DNA of 64,000 bases from Pseudomonas sp. B21-023 (GTDB lineage Bacteria > Pseudomonadota > Gammaproteobacteria > Pseudomonadales > Pseudomonadaceae): positions 3,693,501-3,757,500 of the forward strand of contig NZ_CP087190.1 in the NCBI RefSeq assembly GCF_024749165.1, given 5' to 3'. Made by a program: the position numbers and the translations under genes. The notes beneath the pieces were generated by a model that had not been told where the DNA came from, did not search any database, and saw only the letters and a program-made list of their open reading frames with translations. Below are positions 1 through 13,454 of this stretch, in pieces (position 1 is the first letter of the stretch; every line of letters starts with the position of its first letter).

Positions 1-799
1 GCCAGGTGCCGATACCGCCGATGCCGCAGATCGGCAGCCCGCGGGTCTCGGGGTCACGGGCGATCTCGGCGACCATGTTCAGGGCGATCGGCTTGACCGC
101 CGACCCGCAGTAGCCGCCATGGGTGCTCTGGTCGCCGACGATGGGGTGCGCGACCATGCGGTCCAGGTCGACGCTGGTGATCGAGTTGATGGTGTTGATG
201 AGCGACACTGCGTCCGCCCCGCCCCGGTGGGCAGCGCGCGCCGACTGGCGGATGTCGGTGATATTGGGGGTGAGCTTGACGATCACCGGCAGCGTGCAAT
301 GGGTCTTGCACCAGCGGGTGACCATTTCCACATATTCGGGCACCTGGCCGACGGCGGCGCCCATGCCGCGCTCGGGCATGCCGTGGGGGCAGCCGAAGTT
401 GAGCTCGATGCCATCGGCGCCGGTGGCTTCCACCAGCGGCAGGATGAACTTCCAGGATTCTTCGACGCACGGCACCATCAGCGACACGATCAGCGCACGG
501 TCGGGCCAGTCCTTCTTCACCTGGGTGATCTCGCGCAGGTTGATCTCCAGCGAGCGGTCGGTGATCAGCTCGATGTTGTTGATGCCCTGCACCTGGCGGT
601 TGGCGCCGTAGTGCGCCGAGTAGCGCGACGACACGTTGACCGCCGCCGGGTCCTCGCCCAGGGTCTTCCACACCACCCCGCCCCAGCCGGCCTCGAAGGC
701 GCGGATTACGTTGTAGGCCTTGTCGGTGGGGGGCGCGGAAGCCAACCAGAATGGATTGGGTGCCTTGATGCCGGCGAATACGATGGACAGGTCGGCCAT
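1..799 (-). CDS. preA: NAD-dependent dihydropyrimidine dehydrogenase subunit PreA (3' end beyond window)
   Basis: Flavin/Fe-S subunit of the bacterial dihydropyrimidine dehydrogenase, which reduces uracil and thymine to the 5,6-dihydro forms with NADH; cytoplasmic. The visible 266 codons read MADLSIVFAGIKAPNPFWLA and carry the dihydroorotate-dehydrogenase-like barrel motifs NFGCPHGMPERGMG and VIVKLTPN. The C-terminal 4Fe-4S ferredoxin part of the family (about 410-430 aa) would lie off the left edge. The ATG directly follows the TAA of preT, so the two are translationally linked. The gene order preT-preA is as in E. coli and as pydX-pydA in Pseudomonas. Identification is firm; only the C-terminus is unseen. 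Confidence 0.95.
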   Translation of the reverse strand, partial: MADLSIVFAGIKAPNPFWLASAPPTDKAYNVIRAFEAGWGGVVWKTLGEDPAAVNVSSRYSAHYGANRQVQGINNIELITDRSLEINLREITQVKKDWPDRALIVSLMVPCVEESWKFILPLVEATGADGIELNFGCPHGMPERGMGAAVGQVPEYVEMVTRWCKTHCTLPVIVKLTPNITDIRQSARAAHRGGADAVSLINTINSITSVDLDRMVAHPIVGDQSTHGGYCGSAVKPIALNMVAEIARDPETRGLPICGIGGIGTW

Positions 800-2167
800 T
801 TACGCAGCCTCCACGTTGAGCATGAGTTGGGCATGGATGGCTTCGGCGGCCAGCTTGCCATGTTGCACGGCCTGGACGGTGAGGTCCTGGCCCAGCGCGG
901 TACAGTCGCCGCCGGTGTAGATGCCGGGGATGGAGGTACGCATGTGCGCGTCCACCTGTATGCGCTCGCCGTCGCGGGCCAGTTGCGCCGCCAGCGGATC
1001 GCCGAGGCTTTGCTCATCGAAGCGCTGGCCGATGGCCTTGAAGATCGCGTCGGCGGCCAGCTCGAAGGTTTCGCCGGTATCGCCCAGGCGTCCGTCGATC
1101 AATTGCGTGCGCGCGAAGCGCATGCCACGCACGCGCCCGGCATCATCCAGCAGCACGGCATCGGGCCGTGCCCAGGTGTGCAGGCGCACCTGATTGTGCT
1201 TGGCAATTTCCTGCTCATGGCCGGTGGCGCCCATGTCGGCTTCGCCGCGGCGGTACACCAGGTTGACGTCGCGGGCGCCCAGGCGGCTCATCTGCACGGC
1301 CATGTCGATGGCGGTGTTGCCGGCGCCGAGCACCAGGCAGCGGTCAGCCAACGGCAGCTGGGTGAGGTCGTCAGCCTGGCGCAGCTCACGGATATAGTCG
1401 GTGGCGGCAAGCAGGCCCGGCGCGTCTTCGTCCGCCAGGCCCAGCTGGCGCACGGCCCCCAGGCCCAGGCCGAGGAACACCGCGTCGTACTGGCCGTGGA
1501 GCTCGGCCAACGACAGGTTGCCGCCCAGGCGCTGGCCATGGAGGATCTCGATTCCGCCGATGCCCAGCAGGAATTCCACTTCGCGCTGGGCGTAGTCGTC
1601 CACCAGCTTGTAGCGGGCGATGCCGTATTCGTTGAGACCACCGGCCCTCTCCCGCGCCTCGAAGATCACCACGTCGTGGCCGTGCATGGCCAGCCGGTGC
1701 GCGCACGACAATCCGGCGGGGCCGGCGCCGACCACGGCGATGCGCTTGCCACTGGCCGGTGAGCGCTGGAACGGATGCTCGGTGAAGTCGGCATGGTCCA
1801 GGGCGTAGCGCTGCAATTGGCCGATCAGCACCGGGGCGCACTCCTGGGCGTTGTTGCGCACGCAGGCTTGCTGGCAAAGGATCTCCGTGGGGCAAACACG
1901 GGCGCAGCTGCCGCCAAGGATGTTGGCCGAGAGAATGCGTTCGGCGGCGCCCTGCAGGTTCTCGTCACTGATGCGGTGGATGAACGAGGGGATGTCGATT
2001 TCACTGGGGCACGCATTGACGCACGGCGCGTCGTAGCAGTACAGGCAGCGCGCGCTCTCGACAGCGGCCTGGCGGGCGGTGAGCGGGGGCGCGAGGTCGC
2101 TGAAGGCCTCTGCCAGCTGGTCGGCGCCGGCGCGGGGGCGCGGCAAGTGGTTCAGGGCATCGATCAC
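800..2167 (-). CDS. preT: NAD-dependent dihydropyrimidine dehydrogenase subunit PreT
   Basis: Electron-input subunit of dihydropyrimidine dehydrogenase, related to the glutamate synthase small subunit; passes electrons from NADH through FAD and Fe-S clusters to PreA. The 455-aa protein has two N-terminal cysteine groups (C41, C44, C49, C53 and C88, C92, C98, C102) for two 4Fe-4S clusters, then a GAGPAG FAD site at about 147-152 and a second NAD(P)-type Rossmann motif (VLGAGNTA) near residue 270. The start is a GTG preceded by GAGAGG; an ATG seven bases downstream is out of frame. Length and order agree with the family. It lies upstream of preA with no gap. Confidence 0.95.
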   Translation of the reverse strand: MIDALNHLPRPRAGADQLAEAFSDLAPPLTARQAAVESARCLYCYDAPCVNACPSEIDIPSFIHRISDENLQGAAERILSANILGGSCARVCPTEILCQQACVRNNAQECAPVLIGQLQRYALDHADFTEHPFQRSPASGKRIAVVGAGPAGLSCAHRLAMHGHDVVIFEARERAGGLNEYGIARYKLVDDYAQREVEFLLGIGGIEILHGQRLGGNLSLAELHGQYDAVFLGLGLGAVRQLGLADEDAPGLLAATDYIRELRQADDLTQLPLADRCLVLGAGNTAIDMAVQMSRLGARDVNLVYRRGEADMGATGHEQEIAKHNQVRLHTWARPDAVLLDDAGRVRGMRFARTQLIDGRLGDTGETFELAADAIFKAIGQRFDEQSLGDPLAAQLARDGERIQVDAHMRTSIPGIYTGGDCTALGQDLTVQAVQHGKLAAEAIHAQLMLNVEAA

Positions 2168-2279
2168 GGTTGTAGCCTCTCGCTTTTTTATGGGTTCAGG
2201 CGGCGGTCACTCGCCTGTCCGTTCTGGGGGATGGCAGTCAACAGGAGCATGTGTGTTGTAATCAGGGTGCGCTTTGCGC

Positions 2280-2367
2280 CCCTATCGCCGGCAAGCCGGC
2301 TCCCACAGGTTGTGCATTCAGCAGCCACGACGCGCTGTCTGTGGGAGCCGGCTTGCCGGCGATAGGG
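2280..2367. repeat. Inverted pair of REP-like palindromes
   Basis: Two 29-nt arms of the type CTATCGCCGGCAAGCCGGCT (2280-2308 and 2339-2367) face each other across 30 nt, between the end of the dihydropyrimidinase gene and the start of preT. This is the intergenic REP doublet arrangement common in the P. putida group; the transcript could fold into a long hairpin that attenuates or protects mRNA. Confidence 0.8.
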
Positions 2368-2389
2368 CTGCGCAGCAGCCCCAGCTGCT

Positions 2390-4443
<2,054 letters not shown>

Positions 4444-5934
4444 ATGCAACAGAGCAGATCGCAAGTGGTCGAGCAGCATGGCCTGTACGAGCTCGACGCC
4501 GGCAGCGACGTCCTCGACAGCCCCCGCTACAACCACGACATCGCACCGACCAAGGTGCACCAGCGCACCTGGAACAAGTGGCACATCACTGCGTTATGGG
4601 TGGGCATGTCCATCTGCGTGCCTACCTACACCCTTGGCGGCGTGCTCACCGCCTACTTCGGCCTGAGCGTGGGCGAGGCGCTGCTGGCGATCCTGCTGGC
4701 CAACCTCATCGTGCTTATCCCGCTGACCCTCAACGCCTTCCCCGGGACCAAATACGGCATCCCGTTCCCGGTGCTGCTGCGCGCCTCGTTCGGTATCTTT
4801 GGTTCCAACGTGCCGTGCCTGATCCGCGCCGTGGTGGCCTGCGGCTGGTTCGGTATCCAGACGATGTTCGGCGGTCTGGCCATCCACCTGTTCCTGGGTT
4901 CGTTGTTCCCCGAGTGGAAGGCACTGGGTGGATCCGGCGAGGTGATCGGCTTCATGCTGTTCTGGTCGCTGAACCTGTGGGTGGTGCTGCGCGGCGCCGA
5001 GTCGATCAAATGGCTGGAGACGCTGTCGGCACCGTTGCTGGTGGCGGTCGGTGTCGGCCTGTTGTTCTGGGCGCTGCCGCACATGTCGATGAGCGAGTTG
5101 CTGGCGCAGCCGCCCAAACGCCCCGAGGGCGCCAGCGTGGTCGGCTACTTCTGCGCCGGGCTCACCGCCATGGTCGGTTTCTGGACCACGCTGTCGCTGA
5201 ACATCCCCGATTTCAGCCGTTACGCGAAAAGCCAGAAGGACCAGATTCTCGGGCAGATCTTCGGCCTGCCGCTGACCATGTTCCTGTTCGCTTCGCTGGG
5301 CGTGATCATGACCGCTGCCTCCGCCTCGCTGGTGGGTCAGACGGTGTCCGACCCGGTGAGCCTGATCGGCCATATCCAGAGCCCCGGCTGGGTGGCCCTG
5401 GCCATGGCGCTGATCATCGTCGCAACGCTGTCGACCAACACCGCGGCCAACATCGTCTCGCCCACCAACGACTTCCAGAACATCGCCCCGCGCCTGATCG
5501 GGCGCAGCCGTGCCGTCTGGCTGACCGGCTTCATCGGCCTGGCGCTGATGGGCCACGAGCTGCTCAAGAAGCTCGGCTGGATCGTCTCCGACCTGAGCCT
5601 GGAGAGCCTGTACTCCAACTGGCTGCTGGGCTATTCCAGCCTGCTAGGGCCAATCGCCGGGATCATGGTGGTGGACTACTTCCTGGTCCGCCGCCAGCAG
5701 CTGGACCTCGCCGGGCTGTACCGCGACGACGTGTACCCGGCGTGGAACTGGGCCGGGTTCATTGCCTTCGGCGTGCCGGTGGCGCTGACCGTGATGGCGA
5801 TTGGCAACAGCAGTTTCAGCTGGTTCTACGACTACGGCTGGTTCACCGGTTCGCTGCTCGGCGGCGGGCTCTACTACGCCCTCGGCGGTATCGCGGTGCG
5901 CGGCCCGGCGCGGCTGGCCAAGCCGATGCCCTGA
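4444..5934 (+). CDS. NCS1 family nucleobase:cation symporter
   Basis: Inner-membrane secondary transporter of the nucleobase:cation symporter-1 family, probably importing uracil/thymine, allantoin or a hydantoin for the surrounding catabolic enzymes. The 496-aa protein has the family layout of about 12 hydrophobic segments after a hydrophilic N-terminus, with an early WHITALWVGM segment and NIPDFSRY typical of NCS1. The ATG at 4444 has GGAG six bases upstream; a weaker ATG 13 codons earlier (4405) is possible. Its position between the dihydropyrimidinase and the N-carbamoyl amidohydrolase supports a pyrimidine substrate, but substrate choice cannot be read from sequence alone. Confidence 0.9.
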   Translation: MQQSRSQVVEQHGLYELDAGSDVLDSPRYNHDIAPTKVHQRTWNKWHITALWVGMSICVPTYTLGGVLTAYFGLSVGEALLAILLANLIVLIPLTLNAFPGTKYGIPFPVLLRASFGIFGSNVPCLIRAVVACGWFGIQTMFGGLAIHLFLGSLFPEWKALGGSGEVIGFMLFWSLNLWVVLRGAESIKWLETLSAPLLVAVGVGLLFWALPHMSMSELLAQPPKRPEGASVVGYFCAGLTAMVGFWTTLSLNIPDFSRYAKSQKDQILGQIFGLPLTMFLFASLGVIMTAASASLVGQTVSDPVSLIGHIQSPGWVALAMALIIVATLSTNTAANIVSPTNDFQNIAPRLIGRSRAVWLTGFIGLALMGHELLKKLGWIVSDLSLESLYSNWLLGYSSLLGPIAGIMVVDYFLVRRQQLDLAGLYRDDVYPAWNWAGFIAFGVPVALTVMAIGNSSFSWFYDYGWFTGSLLGGGLYYALGGIAVRGPARLAKPMP

Positions 5935-5941
5935 TGCGCCG

Positions 5942-5968
5942 CATCGCGGGGCAAGCCCGCTCCCACGT
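5942..5968. repeat. Single REP element
   Basis: One copy of the ATCGCGGGGCAAGCCCGCTC repeat between the transporter and amidohydrolase genes; the same core recurs at 28742-28806, 35599-35657 and in degenerate form at 36766-36827. Confidence 0.75.
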
Positions 5969-6001
5969 GATGGTAAAAATAACAGCCTGAGGAGACACCC
6001 C

Positions 6002-8260
<2,259 letters not shown>

Positions 8261-8261
<1 letters not shown>

Positions 8262-8941
8262 TGCCTCTCGACGCCAGTGACCTGGGCGCCATCTGGCTGA
8301 CCATCAAGCTGGCCAGCCTGACCACCGCCATCCTCCTGGTGCTGGGCACGCCCATCGCCTGGTGGCTGGCGCGCACCCGTTCCTGGCTGCGCGGGCCGAT
8401 CGGCGCGGTAGTGGCCCTGCCCCTGGTGCTGCCGCCAACGGTAATCGGCTTCTACCTGCTGCTGGCCCTCGGCCCCCATGGCTGGATCGGCCAGGCCACA
8501 CAGGCTCTGGGCCTGGGCAGCGTGGTGTTCAGCTTCACCGGGCTGGTGATCGGCTCGGTGGTGTACTCGATGCCCTTCGTGGTGCAGCCATTGCAGAACG
8601 CCTTCGGCGCTATTGGCCAGCGCCCGCTGGAGGTGGCAGCGACACTGCGCGCCAGCCCCTGGGACACCTTCGTCCACGTGGTACTGCCCCTGGCTCGCCC
8701 CGGTTTCATTACCGCCAGCATCCTCGGCTTCGCCCATACCGTCGGCGAGTTCGGCGTGGTGCTGATGATCGGTGGCAACATTCCCGACAAGACCCGTGTG
8801 GTCTCGGTGCAGATCTTCGATCACGTCGAGGCCATGGAATATAGCCAGGCCCACTGGCTGGCCGGGGCCATGCTGGTGTTCTCGTTCCTGGTGCTGCTGA
8901 TGCTCTATGCCGGCCGCCGTGGCAAGGCAGGCTGGAGCTGA
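8261..8941 (+). CDS. modB: Molybdate ABC transporter permease ModB
   Basis: Inner-membrane permease of the molybdate importer. 226 aa with five or six hydrophobic segments and the EAA-type cytoplasmic loop that contacts ModC ([14 protein letters not shown], followed by [10 protein letters not shown]). The start ATG overlaps the modA stop, and the stop lies one base before the modC start, so translation of the three genes is coupled. Confidence 0.95.
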
Positions 8942-8942
8942 A

Positions 8943-10034
8943 ATGAGCGCATCGATACAGGCGCGCCTGAAACTGGCGCGTGACGACTTCACCCTGGACG
9001 TCGACCTTGACCTGCCCGGTCGCGGCATCAGCGCCCTGTTCGGTCACTCCGGCTCAGGCAAGACCTCGTGCCTGCGCTGCCTGGCCGGCCTGGAACGGGC
9101 CGCCAGCGCCTACATCGAAATCAATGGCGAGGTGTGGGAAGACAGCGCCCGCGGGCACTTCATCCCACCTCACCGGCGCCCGGTCGGCTACGTGTTCCAG
9201 GAGGCCAGCCTGTTCCCGCACCTGTCGGTGCAAGGCAACCTTGAGTTCGGCTGGCGCCGTATCGCACCGCAGGCACGCAAGATCAGCCAGGAACAGGCCT
9301 GCCAGCTGCTGGGCATCGGCCACCTGCTGGCGCGCAAGCCGGCGACACTGTCCGGCGGCGAGGCACAACGCGTCGGCATCGCCCGAGCCTTGCTCAGCAG
9401 CCCGCGACTGTTGCTGATGGACGAGCCCCTGGCTGCGCTCGACAGCGCGCGCAAGCGTGAAATCCTCCCGTACCTGGAGCGCCTGCACGACGAGCTGGAT
9501 ATCCCGCTGATCTACGTCAGCCATGCCCAGGACGAAGTGGCGCGCCTGGCCGACCACCTGGTTCTGCTCGAACAGGGCAAGGCGGTGGCCAGCGGGCCGA
9601 TCGGCCAGACCCTGGCCCGCCTCGACCTGTCATTGGCCCAGGGCGAGGATGCCGGGGTGGTGCTCGAAGGCGTGGTGGTGGGCCACGACCCGCATTATGA
9701 GCTGTTCGACCTGCGCCTGCCCGGCACGGAGGGGCAATTGCTGCGTATCGCCCACCCCGCCTTGCAGGTGGGCAGCAGCCTGCGCCTGAAGGTCCAGGCC
9801 CGGGACGTCAGCCTGGCATTGGCCGCCGACGGCGCGTCGAGCATTCTCAACCGCCTGCCGGTGCGGGTCCGCGAATGCCGCCCGGCGGACAACCCGGCCC
9901 ATGTGCTGGTCAGCCTGGATGCCGCCGGCAGTGCGCTGCTGGCACGCATCACGCGCTATTCGGCGGACCAGCTCGACGTGCGCGCGGGCCAGTTGCTGTG
10001 GGCGCAGATCAAGTCGGTGGCACTGTTGGGCTGA
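8943..10034 (+). CDS. modC: Molybdate ABC transporter ATP-binding protein ModC
   Basis: ATPase that powers molybdate import. The 363-aa protein has Walker A GHSGSGKT (34-41), the ABC signature [15 protein letters not shown], Walker [13 protein letters not shown] and an H-loop (YVSHAQDEV). The C-terminal third matches the expected molybdate-binding TOBE/Mop region of ModC. The start at 8943 is chosen because it sits directly behind the modB stop; the frame is open 12 codons further up inside modB. Confidence 0.95.
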   Translation: MSASIQARLKLARDDFTLDVDLDLPGRGISALFGHSGSGKTSCLRCLAGLERAASAYIEINGEVWEDSARGHFIPPHRRPVGYVFQEASLFPHLSVQGNLEFGWRRIAPQARKISQEQACQLLGIGHLLARKPATLSGGEAQRVGIARALLSSPRLLLMDEPLAALDSARKREILPYLERLHDELDIPLIYVSHAQDEVARLADHLVLLEQGKAVASGPIGQTLARLDLSLAQGEDAGVVLEGVVVGHDPHYELFDLRLPGTEGQLLRIAHPALQVGSSLRLKVQARDVSLALAADGASSILNRLPVRVRECRPADNPAHVLVSLDAAGSALLARITRYSADQLDVRAGQLLWAQIKSVALLG

Positions 10035-10092
10035 GCAATGACGCGGCGGATGCTGTCCATTGCAGCATGAGTGCCCTCGATGGACTGCGCCG

Positions 10093-11115
10093 ATGCCCGA
10101 CTGCCCGTTGCCTGCCGCCCTGCATTATGTCGATGACAGCCAGCCCGGCCTGACCCGCCGGCGCTGGCGCGACCGCTTCCACTATTTCGACGCCGGCAAC
10201 CAGCGGGTACGCGATAAAGAGACCCTGGCACGCATCGCCGCCCTGGTGATCCCGCCGGCCTACACCGACGTGTGGATCTGCGCCGACCCGCAAGGGCACT
10301 TGCAGGCCACCGGGCGCGACGCCCGGGGGCGCAAGCAGTACCGCTACCATACGCAATGGCGCGAGCTGCGCGACCAGCACAAGTACGCGCGCATGCTGGC
10401 CTTCGCCGAGGTGCTGCCGAAGCTGCGCAAGCAACTGGACACGCACCTGGCTTCCCCCGGACTGGGCCGTGAGAAGGTCATGGCGCTGGTGATCAGCCTG
10501 CTCGACACCACGCTGATCCGCATCGGCAACCGCCAGTACCTGCGCGACAACCGCTCCTACGGGCTGACCACCCTCGACACCCGCCATGTGCAGGTCAAGG
10601 GCAGCCGTATCCGCTTCCAGTTCCGCGGCAAACGCGGTGTCGAACACAACGTCACCCTGACCGACCGACGCCTGGCCGGCCTGGTCAAGCGCTGCATGGA
10701 ACTGCCCGGCCAGGCTTTGTTCCAGTACCTGGACGAACAAGGACAGCGCCATGGCATCGGCTCGACCGAGGTCAACCAGTTCCTCCAGCAGCTGACCGGC
10801 GCCGACTTCACCGCCAAGGACTACCGCACCTGGGCCGGCAGCAGCCTGGCCCTGAGCCTGCTCAGGCCACAGGCCTGGGAGCCCGACAGCGAGGCGCGCC
10901 GGCAGGTCGCCGCCATCGTCCGCCAGGTGGCGACGCGCCTGGGCAACACTCCGGCTGTGTGCCGACGCTGCTACATCCATCCAGCCGTCCTTGAGCACTT
11001 CCACCTCGGCCGTCTTTCGGCATTGCCCCGTGTCCGTCCGCGCAAGGGATTGGAAACCGAGGAAGTGGCACTGCTACGTTTCCTGCAGATGTTGGAGCGC
11101 CAAGACGATCATTGA
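10093..11115 (+). CDS. DNA topoisomerase IB (poxvirus/eukaryote-like)
   Basis: Relaxes supercoils by transient 3'-phosphotyrosyl nicking. The protein (340 aa from the ATG at 10093; an upstream ATG at 10060 is possible) matches the bacterial TopIB family: N-terminal RRRWRDRFHYFD-like segment, basic catalytic core with RIGNRQYLRDNRSYGLTTL, and the C-terminal active-site block LGNTPAVCRRCYIHP, where Tyr294 is the nucleophile. Length fits the family. It follows modC after about 60 bp but has no obvious functional link to it. Confidence 0.9.
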   Translation: MPDCPLPAALHYVDDSQPGLTRRRWRDRFHYFDAGNQRVRDKETLARIAALVIPPAYTDVWICADPQGHLQATGRDARGRKQYRYHTQWRELRDQHKYARMLAFAEVLPKLRKQLDTHLASPGLGREKVMALVISLLDTTLIRIGNRQYLRDNRSYGLTTLDTRHVQVKGSRIRFQFRGKRGVEHNVTLTDRRLAGLVKRCMELPGQALFQYLDEQGQRHGIGSTEVNQFLQQLTGADFTAKDYRTWAGSSLALSLLRPQAWEPDSEARRQVAAIVRQVATRLGNTPAVCRRCYIHPAVLEHFHLGRLSALPRVRPRKGLETEEVALLRFLQMLERQDDH

Positions 11116-11366
11116 CGGACACTATTTACTTCATCGAGCAGAGAAATTTCCCATATGGCGCCAAGCACCCTATCCTTGCCACCGAGCACCTTGCCGTGGA
11201 GTGGCCTCGCAGCCCTGCCGGCACCTGCAACTAAAGATCGACAACAGAATTTGTCTGTCGGGGAATTACTATCCGCCGAAAGCGTCTTTAATGAGAAGGA
11301 AGAGGGACAGGCTCCCACCGCAGAGCACCTGGCTCGGCGGTTTTCTACATCACCAAGGAGAACTAC
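11116..11366 (+). promoter_or_regulatory. Leader region of the CsrA/RsmE gene
   Basis: 250 bp between the topoisomerase gene and csrA with no gene. The last part, running up to the ribosome-binding site AAGGAG, contains several GGA triplets (for example GAAGGAAGAGGGACAGG near 11294-11312). GGA is the core that Csr/Rsm proteins bind, so autoregulation is plausible. Confidence 0.35.
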
Positions 11367-11561
11367 ATGCTGATACTCACCCGCAAGGTTGGCGAAAGCA
11401 TCGTCATCGACGATGACATCAAAGTCACCATTCTGGGCGTCAAGGGGATGCAAGTGAGGATCGGTATCGATGCACCGAAAGATGTCCAGGTGCACCGTGA
11501 AGAGATCTACAAGCGGATCCAGGCGGGCAGCCCGGCGCCCGAAAAAAGCAACGACGAGTAA
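11367..11561 (+). CDS. csrA: Carbon storage regulator CsrA/RsmE-type RNA-binding protein
   Basis: Small dimeric RNA-binding protein that controls translation by binding GGA motifs in mRNA leaders. 64 aa beginning [14 protein letters not shown] and containing the conserved [19 protein letters not shown] core. Compared with RsmA from memory, the C-terminal tail ([13 protein letters not shown]) is closer to the RsmE type of P. putida. A good ribosome site (AAGGAGAACTAC) precedes the ATG. Pseudomonads carry two to four CsrA paralogues; which one this is needs alignment. Confidence 0.93.
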   Translation: MLILTRKVGESIVIDDDIKVTILGVKGMQVRIGIDAPKDVQVHREEIYKRIQAGSPAPEKSNDE

Positions 11562-11638
11562 CCCGCACGCCAACTGCATCATGCCGCACGGATGCGCCTG
11601 ATCGATTGCCCGCCCATGCGGGGAGCCTCTCCTGAACC

Positions 11639-11998
11639 TCAGGTGCCCAGCAGTTCGCGCACCGTGGCGATCATCCGGTCCATGTCGAATGGCTTGTCGA
11701 ACACCGCCGCGAACCTCCCGGGGCAGGCCCGACCCTGGCTGGCCTGGGCGCCACTCATGAGAATGACCGGCAGGTCCGCCAGTTGCAGCTCTTCACGTAT
11801 GGCTTGCAGCAGTTCTTCGCCATTGAGCACCGGCATCATGTAGTCGGTGATCACCAGGTCCACGCGCTTTTCCTTCAAAGCCTCCAGGGCCTTGCGCCCG
11901 TTGCTCGCCTTTTCAACCAGGTAGCCTTCGTCCTCCAGGGCAAAACCGAGGATATCGGCAATCAGGTACTCGTCGTCGACGATCAGGATGCTGTTCAT
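11639..11998 (-). CDS. Single-domain response regulator (CheY-like receiver)
   Basis: 119-aa stand-alone receiver domain. Acidic pocket D8/D9, phospho-acceptor D52 (VITDYMMP), switch Ser (VILMSGA) and conserved Lys in FDKPF are all present. There is no output domain, so it must act on a partner. The ATG lies four bases after the stop of the KaiC-like gene, and the kinase gene lies further upstream, so the three form one operon. Likely role: phospho-relay or docking component of a kinase/KaiC-like module. Confidence 0.9.
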   Translation of the reverse strand: MNSILIVDDEYLIADILGFALEDEGYLVEKASNGRKALEALKEKRVDLVITDYMMPVLNGEELLQAIREELQLADLPVILMSGAQASQGRACPGRFAAVFDKPFDMDRMIATVRELLGT

Positions 11999-12002
11999 CC
12001 CA

Positions 12003-13448
12003 TCAACGATCTCCAGGCGGTGTCGCCGAGCCACTGAGCACGCCACTGGCACCGTCGAACGCCCGCGCCAGGCTGATGCCATGAGGCCCCAGATTCAGCG
12101 CCTGCAAAGCAGGGTCGTGGTCGCTGTCACGCACCTTGATCACCGACAGTGCGCGGTGCAGTTGCGCGTCGAGCTCGGCGAAGCGCATCAGTATCAGGTT
12201 GTCGACGATGCTCGACAGGTCGGGGGCCGGCGCGGTGATCTCCGCGCCGAAGATGTCACGCATCTCCCAGGTCAGCAGCACCGTCACGCCACGGGCGCGC
12301 AACTCACCGGTCAGCGCGCGGAAGAAGGCATTCAGTCGGGCAGGCTCCAGCGCCAGGCGGCCGAAGGCTCCAAGGCTGTCGATTACCACGCGCCTGGCAG
12401 CGAGCGCCTCGACCTGTGCCAACAGCTGGGCGCCAAGTTGATCCAGCAAGCCTTCGCTGGTCGATTGCCAGCTCAGTTGCACGCTACCTTCACGCTCAAG
12501 TGCCTGCAGGTCGAAGCCCAGCGCACAGGCCTTCAACCGCAACCGCGCAGGCGTCTCGTAGAAACCGAAATGTAGACCCGGAGCAGCCTGGGTCGAAGCG
12601 GCCAGGAACGCGATGCCCAGCGCTGTCTTGCCTACGCCCGATGGCCCCATCAGCAGGGTCACCGACGCCTCGGCCAACCCGCCACCGAGCATGGCATCGA
12701 GGTCGGCAACACCCGTGGCGACCCTGCTCAGGGTTTGCGCTCCTGCCTGGCTGGGGCGACTGTACAGCGACTCCAGGCGCGGGTAGACCTGCAACCCGGC
12801 CTCCGTGATCAGGCATTCGTGGCGCCCGGACAACGCGCCACTGCCACGCGTCTTGCGCAACTGGACATGGCGCACCGCCGTGCTGCCGACCAGGTGTTCG
12901 CCGAGCTCGATCACGCCATCAACCATGGTGTGCTCGGGGCTGCCTTCATCCAATCGCGCACTGGTCAGCAACAACAGTGTGCAGCCGGCGAATGCCGCAT
13001 GCCCCTGCAGCTCGGAAACGAATTTCTTGGTGTCGAGGCTGGTTTCCGCCCTGGAGCGGGCGTTGAGCAGCCCGTCGACGATCAGCAAGGTGGCCTGCTG
13101 CCGGGCAATTTCCTGGCGCAACAGCCTGACCACCGCATCCAGGCCCTCCTGCTCCAGGGTGTCGAATGCGCTGACGAACTGAATGGTGTCGCCCACCAGC
13201 GCCGGGTCGAAGAAGTTCAGGGTCGACAGGTACTGGAACAGCCGTTCATGGGACTCGCTGAGCAACGTCGCCACCAGTACCCGACCACCTTCACGCACAT
13301 GGTTGCACGCCAGCTGGTTGGCCAGGATGGTCTTGCCCGAACCGGGATGCCCTTGAACGATATAGGAGGCGCCAACCACCAACCCCCCTTTGAGCAGCGC
13401 ATCGAGCCCCGCGATGCCCGTGGCCAGTCGCTTTAGTTGCTCTACCAT
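12003..13448 (-). CDS. KaiC-like double-domain RecA-type ATPase
   Basis: 481-aa protein with two KaiC/RadA-like domains. Walker A motifs are GHPGSGKT (33-40) and GPSGVGKT (268-275), with Walker B strands LLIVDG (about 121-126) and RVVIDSLG. The linker carries the KaiC-type RKTRGSGALSGRH...GLQVYPRLE segment. At the position of the KaiC phosphosites S431/T432 (aligned by eye to KaiC from memory) it has Ser412-Ser413, so autophosphorylation is conceivable. KaiA and KaiB are not visible. The gene lies six bases after the kinase and four before the receiver. Known family: KaiC homologues outside cyanobacteria, often paired with kinases and implicated in stress responses rather than a clock. Function here is unproven. 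Confidence 0.9.
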   Translation of the reverse strand: MVEQLKRLATGIAGLDALLKGGLVVGASYIVQGHPGSGKTILANQLACNHVREGGRVLVATLLSESHERLFQYLSTLNFFDPALVGDTIQFVSAFDTLEQEGLDAVVRLLRQEIARQQATLLIVDGLLNARSRAETSLDTKKFVSELQGHAAFAGCTLLLLTSARLDEGSPEHTMVDGVIELGEHLVGSTAVRHVQLRKTRGSGALSGRHECLITEAGLQVYPRLESLYSRPSQAGAQTLSRVATGVADLDAMLGGGLAEASVTLLMGPSGVGKTALGIAFLAASTQAAPGLHFGFYETPARLRLKACALGFDLQALEREGSVQLSWQSTSEGLLDQLGAQLLAQVEALAARRVVIDSLGAFGRLALEPARLNAFFRALTGELRARGVTVLLTWEMRDIFGAEITAPAPDLSSIVDNLILMRFAELDAQLHRALSVIKVRDSDHDPALQALNLGPHGISLARAFDGASGVLSGSATPPGDR

Positions 13449-13454
13449 GGCTGT

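Noticed and set aside
119..1762. Long plus-strand open frame opposite preA/preT
   Set aside because: Antisense shadow of two firmly identified genes; low-complexity translation and no ribosome site.
10060..10092. Extra N-terminal codons for the topoisomerase IB gene
   Set aside because: The upstream ATG has no ribosome site and the family N-terminus aligns better from 10093; start left as 10093.
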